This document shows, piece by piece, positions 46,197 to 55,349 of a stretch of DNA of 64,000 bases. A program made the position numbers and the translations under genes. The notes under the pieces are model-generated. The model did no database searches, was not told the origin of the DNA, and saw nothing but the letters and a program-made list of their open reading frames with translations. Positions within the stretch are counted from its first letter, which is position 1. Every line of letters begins with the position of its first letter. The stretch lies in NCBI RefSeq assembly GCF_000302595.1, contig NZ_JH947126.1, forward strand, positions 156,454 through 220,453, given 5' to 3'. Source of the stretch: Pedobacter arcticus A12 (GTDB lineage: Bacteria > Bacteroidota > Bacteroidia > Sphingobacteriales > Sphingobacteriaceae).

Positions 46197-46900
46197 TGGT
46201 AGAAAATTTAGAAAGCAGGAATATTTACGTAATTATTCCGGCTTACAACGAAGAAAAATCGATAGCAAAAGTCATCAATGATATTCCAAAATCTATTGTT
46301 AAGGAAGTTATTGTTGGAAACAATAATTCAAAGGACAATACACAGCTTGAGGCAGAAAACGCGGGAGCAACAGTAGTTTTTGCACCAATTGCTGGTTACG
46401 GAAATGCTTGCTTAAAAGGCATTGAATATTTAAAAGCAAAAGCAAAACCTCAAGATATCATCGTTTTTTTAGATGGCGATTATTCCGATTACCCTGATGA
46501 AATTCCCAAGATAATTGCACCCATTGACAACCGCGAAGCCGATTTAGTGATAGGTTCTAGAGCTTTAGGGGTAAAACAAAGTGGCTCTATGACTTTACCC
46601 CAAGAGTTTGGAAACTGGCTGGCAACACATTTAATGGATTGGTTCTACAAAGTTAAGTTTACAGATTTAGGTCCGTTTAGGGCAGTTAGCTGGCATAATC
46701 TAATGCTGATTAATATGCAGGACAAAACCTATGGTTGGACAGTGGAGATGCAGGTAAAAGCGGCTAAACTCAATTTAAAATGTGTGGAAGTGCCAGTTAA
46801 GTACAGAAAACGGATTGGTGTAAGTAAAGTTTCTGGAACCATAAAGGGCGTGATTATGGCTGGCTATAAAATCATCTGGACAATTTTTAAAAATCTGTAA
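46196..46900 (+). CDS. Family-2 glycosyltransferase (dolichol-phosphate mannosyltransferase-like)
   Basis: A 234-aa soluble GT-A glycosyltransferase. N-terminal NVYVIIPAYNEEKSI-type motif, a metal-binding-region DGDYSD, and a C-terminal RKRIGVSKVSG motif are typical of DPM1-like polyprenyl-phosphate glycosyltransferases without membrane helices. Coupled to the preceding gene by a TAATG overlap. Confidence 0.87.
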   Translation: MVENLESRNIYVIIPAYNEEKSIAKVINDIPKSIVKEVIVGNNNSKDNTQLEAENAGATVVFAPIAGYGNACLKGIEYLKAKAKPQDIIVFLDGDYSDYPDEIPKIIAPIDNREADLVIGSRALGVKQSGSMTLPQEFGNWLATHLMDWFYKVKFTDLGPFRAVSWHNLMLINMQDKTYGWTVEMQVKAAKLNLKCVEVPVKYRKRIGVSKVSGTIKGVIMAGYKIIWTIFKNL

Positions 46901-46912
46901 TTCATAAAAAAC

Positions 46913-48370
46913 ATGATTTGGCAAATTGCAATATTGGTTTTGTACGTTATTTCCCTTACAGTAATTCTGCTGTTTAGCCTAGGGCAAGCTTTTCTAATTT
47001 ATTTTTATCTGAAATCAAAAAAAGCTACACCCGAAAAAATAAGTATCGCGGGTGATTTACCCATAATTACCATACAGCTTCCTCTTTTTAACGAGCTTTA
47101 TGTTACAGAAAGACTATTAAACGCTGTTTGTAGTTTAGATTACCCAAAAGATAAATTAGAAATTCAGGTTTTGGACGACTCAACCGACGATTCATTGCTT
47201 CTTACAAAAAAGCTTGTCGCAGAAAAACTGCTGCAGGGTTTTGACATCAAGCAAATCACCAGATCTAAAAATATTGGATTTAAGGCTGGTGCGTTACAAA
47301 ACGGATTAAACCAAGCTAAAGGTGAACTTATCGCTATTTTTGATGCTGATTTTTTACCCGAATCGGATTTTTTAACCAAGCTTATCCCCTACTTTAACAA
47401 TCCGAAAATTGGGATGGTACAAAGTAGATGGGGACACATAAACGAGGATTACTCTTTGTTAACCCAAGTACAGGGTTTTGGTTTAGACGGGCATTTTACC
47501 GTAGAGCAGACCGGAAGAAATTCGGCACATCTGTTTATGAATTTTAATGGAACCGCTGGTATATGGCGTAAAAAATGCATTGTAGAAGCGGGTGGCTGGC
47601 AACATGATACCTTAACAGAGGATTTAGATTTAAGTTACCGAGCCCAGCTAAAAGGTTGGGAGTTCAAATATGTTGAAGAGATCACCACACCCGCAGAACT
47701 CCCCGTAGCATTAAATGCATTTAAATCACAGCAACATCGTTGGACTAAAGGAGCAATAGAAACTTCTAAAAAAATGCTATCACAGGTTTGGAAAGCCAAT
47801 GTGGGTTTAAAACGAAAGATATTTGCGAGTTTGCACTTACTAAATTCCTACGCTTTCCTGTTTATTTTCTTAACCAGCGTACTCAGCATTCCGGTATTAC
47901 TGATTAAAAACAATACGGAAATCCCACTTATTTATTTTCAGTTTTTAACGGTTTATGTAATTGGTTTTCTGGTGATTGTGGTGTTTTATCTCATTGCAAG
48001 CCTTTCCAAACATAAAAACTACGGAACTTTTATAAAACTTTTTCCAATGTTTCTTTCCGTTTCATTGGCTTTAAGTTTCCATAATACCATCGCTGTTTTA
48101 GAGGGTGTTTTTAATTTTAAGTCTGATTTTATACGTACGCCTAAATTTAATGTCACCACTCTAAAAGATAATTTCAAGAGCAACATCTATGTTCAGCATA
48201 AACTGCCGGCATCTTTTTATATGGAAGTATTTTTATGTTTTTACTTTTTAACGGGCATTATTGGTGCTTTTTATTACCATGATTTTGGATTGTTGCCTTT
48301 TCATCTGATGCTTTTTACAGGATTTTGTGTACTGAATTTTTATTCTGTAAAAGGAATTTTAACGAAGTAA
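46913..48370 (+). CDS. Membrane family-2 glycosyltransferase (cellulose-synthase-like)
   Basis: A 485-aa processive-type glycosyltransferase. One N-terminal helix, then a cytosolic GT domain with VLDDSTDDS, FDADF, TEDLDLSYRAQLKGW and QQHRWTKG (the QxxRW motif), then four to five C-terminal helices. This layout fits cellulose-synthase/mannan-synthase-like enzymes. Product unknown. It is the last gene of the series that starts with the DUF547 gene. Confidence 0.87.
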   Translation: MIWQIAILVLYVISLTVILLFSLGQAFLIYFYLKSKKATPEKISIAGDLPIITIQLPLFNELYVTERLLNAVCSLDYPKDKLEIQVLDDSTDDSLLLTKKLVAEKLLQGFDIKQITRSKNIGFKAGALQNGLNQAKGELIAIFDADFLPESDFLTKLIPYFNNPKIGMVQSRWGHINEDYSLLTQVQGFGLDGHFTVEQTGRNSAHLFMNFNGTAGIWRKKCIVEAGGWQHDTLTEDLDLSYRAQLKGWEFKYVEEITTPAELPVALNAFKSQQHRWTKGAIETSKKMLSQVWKANVGLKRKIFASLHLLNSYAFLFIFLTSVLSIPVLLIKNNTEIPLIYFQFLTVYVIGFLVIVVFYLIASLSKHKNYGTFIKLFPMFLSVSLALSFHNTIAVLEGVFNFKSDFIRTPKFNVTTLKDNFKSNIYVQHKLPASFYMEVFLCFYFLTGIIGAFYYHDFGLLPFHLMLFTGFCVLNFYSVKGILTK

Positions 48371-48390
48371 TATTGTTGCGTTAAGTATAG

Positions 48391-48453
48391 CAGTGGATAC
48401 CCGCCCTGTGGCTAAGGCTTTGAGCAGTATGAACGAATAGCCTGTTAAAACGC
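48391..48453. repeat. Dispersed intergenic repeat (GGATACCCG type)
   Basis: CAGTGGATACCCGCCC and AACGAATAGCCTGTTAAAACGCCC flank TTGAGCAGTATG. The pattern is like repeats I associate with Pedobacter intergenic DNA and shares the GTTAAAAC core with 31060-31160. No coding content. Confidence 0.4.
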
Positions 48454-48493
48454 CCATGAAATATTTTTCAAATAAAATCGAAATTACCTCCAA

Positions 48494-48530
48494 CAAAAAA
48501 AGGCTTATGATTTTAACAAACCATAAGCCT
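48494..48530 (-). terminator. Terminator of the DUF2911 gene
   Basis: AGGCTTATG (48501-48509) pairs with CATAAGCCT (48522-48530); a T tract follows on the minus strand. It lies 21 nt past the DUF2911 stop. Confidence 0.75.
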
Positions 48531-48550
48531 AATAATCAAAAAATATTCAA

Positions 48551-49072
48551 TTACTTAACCGAAAACGGTACAATTATATTTCCCCACATCAACTTAACTT
48601 CGCCAGATTTGTCGACGTTAAAAGTCATTTTTTCAGTCGCATCTTTTGCTGTTTTCGCTTTTACATTAATACGTAAAACATCGTCAGCTTCGGCGTATTT
48701 ACCGCTTCCCCACTGTTTCCACGTTTTATTAAAAATAATTGTCCACTCACTTTCTCCGGGAATGGTGAACAGCCCATATTTACCAGCTGGCAAATCTTTT
48801 CCATTAATTTTTACGGCTTTACTTACCTCAAAAACAGTAGCTTCATTAGCTCCGGTGCGCCAAACCTTGCCAAATGGCGCAATTTCTTTACCAATCGTTC
48901 TGCCTTTTACAGAAGGCTGGCTGTAATCAACCGTAATAACTGCGCCTGATTTAATGGTCGCTGTAACTTTATCAGGCGGACTTGGTCTATTACTTTTATC
49001 TGTTTGCGCACTTACTTTTACAGTCGCAAAAAAGATAAATAGACAGGCAAAAAATGCAATTTGTTTTTTCAT
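48551..49072 (-). CDS. DUF2911 secreted protein
   Basis: A 173-aa protein with a signal peptide (ending TVKVSAQ) and a DUF2911 domain, landmarks being VDYSQPSVKGRTIG (about 49-62), VWRTGANEATVFE and LPAGKYGLFTIPGE. The family is a beta-sandwich of unknown function common in Bacteroidota. It is divergent from the TonB-dependent receptor gene. Confidence 0.87.
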   Translation of the reverse strand: MKKQIAFFACLFIFFATVKVSAQTDKSNRPSPPDKVTATIKSGAVITVDYSQPSVKGRTIGKEIAPFGKVWRTGANEATVFEVSKAVKINGKDLPAGKYGLFTIPGESEWTIIFNKTWKQWGSGKYAEADDVLRINVKAKTAKDATEKMTFNVDKSGEVKLMWGNIIVPFSVK

Positions 49073-49209
49073 AATCTGTTTTTATTTTAATGGGGTTTAT
49101 AGCTAAACGAATTTTATTGATGATTGTTTTTTATTATAAAACACAAAGCAAACATTTTTGAAAGCTTTATGTTTAAGCATTATCATACAAGTTAAGCATT
49201 AAGCTTTAT

Positions 49210-49217
49210 TATCTTTG
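49210..49217 (+). promoter_or_regulatory. Candidate -7 promoter element (TATCTTTG)
   Basis: Exact TAnnTTTG match 32 nt before the receptor start at 49249. The expected leader is about 25-30 nt. Confidence 0.5.
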
Positions 49218-49248
49218 CAAAAAAAATTTCAAAACATATTAAATATTG

Positions 49249-51588
49249 ATGAATCTTAAACACCTATTCTTTTACCTCTTTATAGCTAGCTTTATTATCA
49301 ATATTACAACAGCAAATGCTCAAAAAAACAACATTTTAAATGGAGTTATCAAAGATGCAACAACGGGAGAAACCTTAATTGGCGCATCTGTTCAGGTAAA
49401 TGGCACCACTTCTTTAGGTACTGTTACCAATGCTTATGGCTATTATTCGTTAGCCATTCCTGCTGGTATTTACGAAGTAATTTACAGTTATGTAGGCTAT
49501 CAAACAATCAAAAAAAACATCAGTTTTTCTGGAGATTTAACGCAGAATATAGCACTTTTTTCCTCAAATCAACTAAACGAGGTCATTGTGAACGCCGAAA
49601 AGCGAAACAATAATGTTGAAAATCCTTTAATGGGCGTACAAAAACTGAACGTTAAAGAAATAAACAATATACCCGTATTATTTGGCGAAAGAGATATTTT
49701 AAAAACGCTACAATTGTTACCCGGTATAAAATCCGCCGGCGAAGGCAATAGCGGTTTTTACGTTAGAGGCGGTTCTACAGACCACAACCTTATATTGTTA
49801 GACGAAGCGCCGGTTTATAACGCCTCTCACCTATTGGGTTTTTTCTCAACCTTTAATTCTGATGCGATAAAAGACGTTACGGTTTATAAAGGTGGTATGC
49901 CAGCACAATACGGTGGTAGATTAGCGTCTGTTTTAGATATTAAGATGAACGATGGCAACAAGAAAGATTACACAATTGAAGGTGGAATTGGCTTAATTGC
50001 ATCAAGGTTGAAAGTTGAAGGACCCATTGAAAAAGATAAGAGTTCTTTTATGATTAGTGGTCGAAGAACGTATGCGGATAGTTTCCTAGCTTTCTCCTCA
50101 GACAGTAGCGTTAAGGGTAGTAGACTTTATTTTTACGACTTAAATGCCAAGGTTAACTTTATCTTAGACAGTAAAAACATCCTTTACCTTTCTGGCTATT
50201 TTGGCAGAGACAAACTAGGCTTAAAAGACAGCTTTGGCTTTGATTGGGGCAATACTACAGGAACAATAAGGTTAAATCATTTATTTTCTAATCGCCTGTT
50301 TTCCAATACTTCTTTAATTTACAGTAACTACAACTATTTAATTCAGAGTCTTTTGGAGGATAATGATTTTAGTGTAAAATCGTCTATCAAAGATTTTAAC
50401 CTGAAACAGGATTTCCAGTTTACGGCAAACAATGCCCATGAGATAAAATTTGGTTTAAACGCAATCCACCATACCATTACACCCGGTAAAATAACAGCCA
50501 GCCAAACTTCAAGCGTTAACGAAAGTGAAATTGAGAACAGAAAAGGCTTAGAACTGGCAGTTTATTTTTCTGACGAATATAAGGTGAGCGAAAAACTTAA
50601 TGTAGCTTACGGCGCTAGATTTAGTAATTATGCTGCTTTAGGAGCAGGAACATTTAAAACCTACGATACAAACGGAGACATCACCGGCTCTGAAACCTAT
50701 AAATCTGGCGAGCTGGTTAAAAACTATTTCAATCTAGAACCACGCCTATCTGCAGCTTATCAGCTTTCGGAAAGCAAATCTTTGAAAGCATCATTTACCC
50801 GCAATACCCAGAACTTACACTTAATGTCTAATTCAACAGCAACATCGCCTACAGATTTATACATTATGAACAGCAATAACGTAAAACCCGAAATTGCTGA
50901 TCAGTTTGCGCTGGGCTATTTTAGCAATTTCCGAAATGATAGCTACGAGTTTTCTACCGAGATCTATTATAAGGATATGAAAAACCAAATTGAGTACCGA
51001 AACGGTACTGATTTGCGTGGAAACCAAAATGTAGAAGGTGATTTGTTATTTGGCGACGGCAGAGCTTACGGAATTGAACTGTTTTTAAAGAAACGTTTCG
51101 GCGATTTTAACGGTTGGATTGGTTATACTTTAGCAAAAACAGAAAGACAGTTTGCGCAGATCAATGATGGCAAATGGTTTAATGCAAAACAGGACCGTAC
51201 GCATGATTTATCAATAGTTGGTATTTATAAAGCCAGTAAACGCTGGACGCTTTCTTCCACTTTTGTTTACAGCACCGGAACTGCAGTTACTTACCCTAGC
51301 GGAAAGTATCAGCTTAACGGAGAAACTGTTTTTTATTATTCAGAAAAAAACGGATACCGCACTCCTGCTTATCACCGTTTAGATTTATCGGCAACTTTAG
51401 AACCTAAGCTTGTACCAAATAGGAAATACCAATCAAGCTGGTCGTTCGGTATTTATAATGCATACAACAGAAAGAACCCTTTTTCTATTGATTTTAAAGA
51501 CAATCCAGACAATCCTACAAAAACACAAGCGGTACAAACTTCGTTATTTGGCATTATTCCATCAGTTACCTGGAATTTTAAATTTTAA
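49249..51588 (+). CDS. TonB-dependent receptor with carboxypeptidase-regulatory-like domain
   Basis: A 779-aa outer-membrane receptor: signal peptide (ending TTANAQ), carboxypeptidase-regulatory-like domain (LNGVIKDATTGETLIGASV, about residues 30-48), plug domain with GFYVRGGSTDHNLILLDEAPV (partly cited) and a 22-strand-type barrel ending in VTWNFKF with a C-terminal Phe. ATG 49249 is chosen over TTG 49246. The next gene is a DUF4249 lipoprotein, a pairing seen often in Bacteroidota. No SusD is present, so it is not a Sus-type pair. Substrate unknown. Confidence 0.9.
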   Translation: MNLKHLFFYLFIASFIINITTANAQKNNILNGVIKDATTGETLIGASVQVNGTTSLGTVTNAYGYYSLAIPAGIYEVIYSYVGYQTIKKNISFSGDLTQNIALFSSNQLNEVIVNAEKRNNNVENPLMGVQKLNVKEINNIPVLFGERDILKTLQLLPGIKSAGEGNSGFYVRGGSTDHNLILLDEAPVYNASHLLGFFSTFNSDAIKDVTVYKGGMPAQYGGRLASVLDIKMNDGNKKDYTIEGGIGLIASRLKVEGPIEKDKSSFMISGRRTYADSFLAFSSDSSVKGSRLYFYDLNAKVNFILDSKNILYLSGYFGRDKLGLKDSFGFDWGNTTGTIRLNHLFSNRLFSNTSLIYSNYNYLIQSLLEDNDFSVKSSIKDFNLKQDFQFTANNAHEIKFGLNAIHHTITPGKITASQTSSVNESEIENRKGLELAVYFSDEYKVSEKLNVAYGARFSNYAALGAGTFKTYDTNGDITGSETYKSGELVKNYFNLEPRLSAAYQLSESKSLKASFTRNTQNLHLMSNSTATSPTDLYIMNSNNVKPEIADQFALGYFSNFRNDSYEFSTEIYYKDMKNQIEYRNGTDLRGNQNVEGDLLFGDGRAYGIELFLKKRFGDFNGWIGYTLAKTERQFAQINDGKWFNAKQDRTHDLSIVGIYKASKRWTLSSTFVYSTGTAVTYPSGKYQLNGETVFYYSEKNGYRTPAYHRLDLSATLEPKLVPNRKYQSSWSFGIYNAYNRKNPFSIDFKDNPDNPTKTQAVQTSLFGIIPSVTWNFKF

Positions 51589-51591
51589 AAC

Positions 51592-52389
51592 ATGAGAGCA
51601 TTTTACATTATATTTTTTGCCATTACTACATCGGTGTTTTTTAGTGCCTGCGAAAAGGTGATTGATCTAGATTTAAAGAACACAAAACCTGTTATTGTAA
51701 TTGAGGCCAACGTAAATGATAATTTTTCGCAACAAGTTGTTAAAGTAACACAAACCAAGCCTTTTACAGAGGATAACACCATAGTTCCCGTTACTGATGC
51801 TGTAATTACTTTAAAGGATTTAACAGATAACAGAACTTACAATTTTACCCTGACAGATAATGAAGGAACCTACCTTTCAACTAACTTCCGCGGAAAACCC
51901 GGAAACACCTACGAACTGAATGTAAGTGCGAATAACCAGGTTTACATTGCAAAATCAACAATGCCAAAAAAAGTATTGTTAGATTCTATATCTGTGGCAG
52001 AGGTTACGTTTTTTGGAGAAACAAATAAATATATCAAGGTTCATTATGCTGATCCAATTCAATATGAGAACCAGTACCGTTACCTTTTAACCGTTAACCA
52101 AAAGCCATCGAAAGGTTATTTTGTAGATTCGGACCGGTTTAATAATGGAAAATATGTAAGCAACACCCTATTTGATAGTGATAACGACTTAAAATCTGGA
52201 GATGAGATCAAAGTAGAGTCTCAGTGTATTGATATGAACATCTATCGCTACTTCTTTGCCATTTCGCAGATTAGCGGAAACGGTGGCCCGCCTACTGCAC
52301 CTTCAAATCCCGATTCAAATTTCAATAATGGAGCTTTGGGGTATTTTAATGCGCACACTACGGAGGTTAAAATGGCAACGATACAGTAG
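51592..52389 (+). CDS. DUF4249 lipoprotein, partner of the TonB receptor
   Basis: A 265-aa lipoprotein with signal peptide ending in FFSAC and then EKVIDLDLKNTKPVIVIEAN, the typical DUF4249 opening of a beta-sandwich domain. It starts 3 nt after the receptor stop, so the two are translated together. It presumably sits on the cell surface or in the outer membrane as a substrate-binding partner; that role is inferred from the pairing. Confidence 0.85.
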   Translation: MRAFYIIFFAITTSVFFSACEKVIDLDLKNTKPVIVIEANVNDNFSQQVVKVTQTKPFTEDNTIVPVTDAVITLKDLTDNRTYNFTLTDNEGTYLSTNFRGKPGNTYELNVSANNQVYIAKSTMPKKVLLDSISVAEVTFFGETNKYIKVHYADPIQYENQYRYLLTVNQKPSKGYFVDSDRFNNGKYVSNTLFDSDNDLKSGDEIKVESQCIDMNIYRYFFAISQISGNGGPPTAPSNPDSNFNNGALGYFNAHTTEVKMATIQ

Positions 52390-52530
52390 TTAAGCTACCG
52401 AACCTTTTGTTTACATCGATCTGTAATGATTGTTTGCACTATGTAGAATTTCAATACTAAAAACGAAGTTTAAATCTAAAAATAGAATAAATGTTCTCAT
52501 CTATTTAATCTAAACTATATTCAAAATTTT

Positions 52531-52538
52531 TACCTTCG
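52531..52538 (+). promoter_or_regulatory. Candidate promoter of the lasso-peptide operon (TACCTTCG)
   Basis: One mismatch to TAnnTTTG, 55 nt before the first gene of the cluster. It lies in the 203-nt gap after the DUF4249 gene, the only promoter-sized gap ahead of the cluster. Confidence 0.3.
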
Positions 52539-52592
52539 CTTTTATTCAAAAACAAACTTTTATAAACTATCCCAAACAAAAAATTAAAACTA

Positions 52593-52868
52593 ATGAGTTT
52601 TCTAAGTAAAAAAATTATTCCTTCCGAAAATGCTGTTGTTCAAGAAATGGGTGAAGATATTGTTATACTTAATCTAAAAACAGAACATTTTTATGAACTT
52701 AAAGAAGTTGGAAAGAGAATCTGGGAATTATTATCTGAAAATCATAGTTATACTTTAACATTTGAAGCGATAAAAGGGGAGTATGAGGTTTCATCTGAAC
52801 AGCTTCATACCGATATGGAGCGTATAATAAATGGACTAATAAAAGCGGAACTTATCAAAATAAATTAA
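52593..52868 (+). CDS. Lasso-peptide B1 protein, PqqD-like RiPP recognition element
   Basis: A 91-aa protein of the PqqD fold. IVILNLKTEHFYELKEVGKR (residues about 24-43) is the characteristic strand-turn-strand with the leader-binding groove, and IWELLSE starts the first helix. In lasso-peptide systems this protein (B1) binds the precursor leader and hands it to the B2 protease. It is the first gene of the operon, and its stop overlaps the B2 start (TAATG). Confidence 0.88.
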   Translation: MSFLSKKIIPSENAVVQEMGEDIVILNLKTEHFYELKEVGKRIWELLSENHSYTLTFEAIKGEYEVSSEQLHTDMERIINGLIKAELIKIN

Positions 52869-53311
52869 TGTATTGTAGTAATGAGCTAAATAAGGTTAAT
52901 AAATGTTTAAGATCTCAAGATAATTTAGTTTTTTGGACAAGAGTATTCACTATATTTACCGAGGGCATTCTTCTTGCAACCAGCTTAAAAACCACCGAAA
53001 AACTATTGTCCGTGTTTAAAAAACACACCTTAACACTAGACCCAGAAGAAAAAATAATTATTGTTGATAGATATTTCACTATTATTAGCGAAATTAACCA
53101 GCAATCTTACCTAAAAGGAAGATGCCTTTCACAGTCTTTAATATTACGTTTACTTTTAAACAGAAAAGGAATCTTATCTCATCTAAAGATAGGAATGAGA
53201 CAATTAAACGGAAAGTTGGATGTTCATGCTTGGCTAGAAATTGATAATAAACCAATCAATGAGCACATTTCTGTAACCAAAAATTATCTCAAAATAATAA
53301 ATAAGAGCTAG
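52868..53311 (+). CDS. Lasso-peptide B2 protein, transglutaminase-fold leader peptidase
   Basis: A 147-aa protein. The catalytic triad of the B2 family is visible: Cys86 in GRCLSQSLILRLLL, His120 in VHAWLE, and a likely Asp126. Normal size for a stand-alone B2. It cleaves the leader from the precursor just before macrocycle closure. It is coupled to B1 upstream and followed 18 nt later by the cyclase gene. Confidence 0.88.
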   Translation: MYCSNELNKVNKCLRSQDNLVFWTRVFTIFTEGILLATSLKTTEKLLSVFKKHTLTLDPEEKIIIVDRYFTIISEINQQSYLKGRCLSQSLILRLLLNRKGILSHLKIGMRQLNGKLDVHAWLEIDNKPINEHISVTKNYLKIINKS

Positions 53312-53329
53312 GCCAAATTTTCAATTTTA

Positions 53330-55150
53330 ATGAGCGGATTCGTAGGAATTATAACTTCTAAATTAGAGCAGTTTGATATAGATATCTTAGACATTGCAAC
53401 AAGCTCTATGTGCCAAACTTGTGATGATTATTCGGGTTCGTGGCGAAGCGAGAAAGCTGATTTACGTTTTGCGTGGTTAAAAACCTTCGATGATACTGAT
53501 GATGAGCATCTTCCATTTACAATGGATGAAAATATCCGAATTATTGGAGATGTGCGACTAGATAATCGTATCAAACTTATAGGGGCGCTAAAGTTTATAT
53601 TTGGAGATGAGATCAGTAATTCAACTCCAGATTCCTACTTGGTCCTATATGCGTATAAGCAATGGGGAGAGCGTTGCCTAGACCACATTTCAGGAGATTA
53701 TGCATTTGCAATTTGGAATGAGAAAGAAGATTATCTTTTCTGCGCCCGAGATCATTTTGGTCTTGTGCCATTTTATTACACCCAACTCAACGATAAGTTT
53801 CTATTCACAAATTTTTACACATCCTTAAAAGATGTACCGAATCTTATTTCAGAGCTCGATGACGATGTTGTAAAGTCTTATTTATCCGCTGGATTGAACA
53901 ATTATTTTGATCAAACTATTTATAAAGACCTAAAAAAACTCCCACCAGCTCACCAACTTATTTATAAAAATGGAGTTGCTCATGTAAGTCGCTATTGGGA
54001 TGTACCAAATCAGATTAGCCCTATTCGTTACAAAACCACGAAGGAATACGTGGAGCACTTCTATCAATTATTTGAGCAATCTATAAATGATCGTACCCGA
54101 AACAGTAAGGTTGCGTCTTCTTTAAGTGGAGGTATGGATAGCTCTGCAATAACCGCAGTGACGAAAAAAGTTTTAAATGAGTGTTATGGTGCTAACCATG
54201 AGTTAAAATGCTTTAATATTGTTTATAAATATCTTGTGAACGAGAAAGAAGGTTTTTTTGGAGAAACGATAGCGAAACATTTAGATATACCGATAAACCA
54301 ATACGTAGCAGAGGATTACCTTAAAAAAATTTTAAAACCACTTGTCTCTTGGCTTCCCGAACCAATTGGGGTCCCGCATGCAACCCCTGAATCTCAGATA
54401 CTCTCAGACGTAGAAACATTTTCGCGAACTTATTTAACTGGGTTCGGTGGAGATCCTTTATTTGAATATGGAGAATCGGCTAAACAAAAGCTTAAAGAGC
54501 AAGGCTACAAAGTTCAGTCATATAAAGACGAGATTTTATTCTACCGCGTTTTCGGTCGCTTTTCTGGAACAAGCCTTCGGCATAAATTGATAGGTTTAAT
54601 TAAATCAAAACCTAAAAAAAACTTTAAAAAGTCAATCAACAACCACAAATATTCTCTTTTCAAAAATGTTTTTTCTTTCTCCAAAAAAACCGAGAATCTT
54701 GATTCTTTGCGTACTTACTTTGGAATGGTTAAAAATCCGTTTTGGTCCTCGCTATTTGAGATGTCTTATCCAGGATTTAATGGATATAAAGTTAAAGTAC
54801 GACAACCCTTCTTTTCTTTAGATTTATTTCTTTTTATCATTGCATTACCTCCACATCTGCTTTATAAAAAATCATTGCTACGCATGGCAATGACGCCTTA
54901 TCTCCCAACCGCAGTTATTACCCGACCAAAAACGCTTATTTTTAAAAATGCTCATTTTGAAAATTTACAAAATCATAATATAGCTGAAGTACTTAAAAAC
55001 AGTATTTCTAAAAAAAATAAAGTTTTCATTGGAAATGCAGATATGAAATCTTTAATAGAAGAAGCTACTAAATCTGATACATTAGCTAATTCAGATAGCG
55101 ACCTACTTATTATTTTTACAATCATGTCTTGGAACAATTGTGTTTTATAA
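53330..55150 (+). CDS. Lasso-peptide C protein, asparagine-synthetase-like macrolactam cyclase
   Basis: A 606-aa protein with an N-terminal class-II glutamine amidotransferase-like domain (1-200) that starts MSG instead of MCG, so the catalytic Cys2 is missing, and a C-terminal adenylating domain with the PP-loop SLSGGMDSSAI (Ser266-Ser272 region). This pairing is the hallmark of lasso cyclases, which activate an Asp/Glu side chain by adenylation and join it to the new N-terminus. The end overlaps the upstream region of the precursor gene frame, but the precursor ATG lies 33 nt after the stop. Confidence 0.9.
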   Translation: MSGFVGIITSKLEQFDIDILDIATSSMCQTCDDYSGSWRSEKADLRFAWLKTFDDTDDEHLPFTMDENIRIIGDVRLDNRIKLIGALKFIFGDEISNSTPDSYLVLYAYKQWGERCLDHISGDYAFAIWNEKEDYLFCARDHFGLVPFYYTQLNDKFLFTNFYTSLKDVPNLISELDDDVVKSYLSAGLNNYFDQTIYKDLKKLPPAHQLIYKNGVAHVSRYWDVPNQISPIRYKTTKEYVEHFYQLFEQSINDRTRNSKVASSLSGGMDSSAITAVTKKVLNECYGANHELKCFNIVYKYLVNEKEGFFGETIAKHLDIPINQYVAEDYLKKILKPLVSWLPEPIGVPHATPESQILSDVETFSRTYLTGFGGDPLFEYGESAKQKLKEQGYKVQSYKDEILFYRVFGRFSGTSLRHKLIGLIKSKPKKNFKKSINNHKYSLFKNVFSFSKKTENLDSLRTYFGMVKNPFWSSLFEMSYPGFNGYKVKVRQPFFSLDLFLFIIALPPHLLYKKSLLRMAMTPYLPTAVITRPKTLIFKNAHFENLQNHNIAEVLKNSISKKNKVFIGNADMKSLIEEATKSDTLANSDSDLLIIFTIMSWNNCVL

Positions 55151-55182
55151 AAAAAACGTTACTTTCGTTAAAAAACGACGAT

Positions 55183-55335
55183 ATGAACAAAGAAGAAACT
55201 ACTGGAAACTCTAAAAAAAACTACGCTGCACCAGAACTGAAGGAATTGGGGAAAATTGGAGAAATTACGAATACCACAAGTGCAGACAGCACTCATACTC
55301 AAGATGGTGGTGGTGGCCCAAATTACTATTCATAA
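55183..55335 (+). CDS. Lasso-peptide-type precursor peptide (50 aa)
   Basis: The likely ATG at 55183 gives a 50-residue peptide. The leader has the B1-recognition motif Tyr14-x-x-Pro17-x-Leu19-x-x-Leu22-Gly23 (YAAPELKELG), followed by KIGEIT. The C-terminal part is Thr/Ser-rich, then QDGGGGPNYYS. A ring-closing acid is likely Asp41: ring Ser33-Asp41 (nine residues, Thr31 at -2) or Ala34-Asp41 (eight residues, Thr32 at -2), leaving the tail GGGGPNYYS. The last residue, Ser50, suits phosphorylation by the HPr-kinase-like protein encoded next. An in-frame extension to 55129 overlaps the cyclase gene and is unlikely. Confidence 0.8.
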   Translation: MNKEETTGNSKKNYAAPELKELGKIGEITNTTSADSTHTQDGGGGPNYYS

Positions 55336-55349
55336 TTTGAAGTTATTGT

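Noticed and set aside
48456-48926. Plus-strand 156-codon frame
   Set aside because: It is antisense to the well-supported DUF2911 gene and has no protein-like features of its own.
49249-52389. SusC/SusD nutrient-uptake pair
   Set aside because: The second gene is a DUF4249 beta-sandwich lipoprotein without SusD-type TPR helices, and the receptor is shorter than SusC.
55129-55182. Longer precursor start at 55129 (68 aa)
   Set aside because: It overlaps the cyclase gene, and the extra residues (MEQLCFIKKTLLSLKNDD) resemble the cyclase tail region in another frame. The ATG at 55183 gives a normal-length leader.
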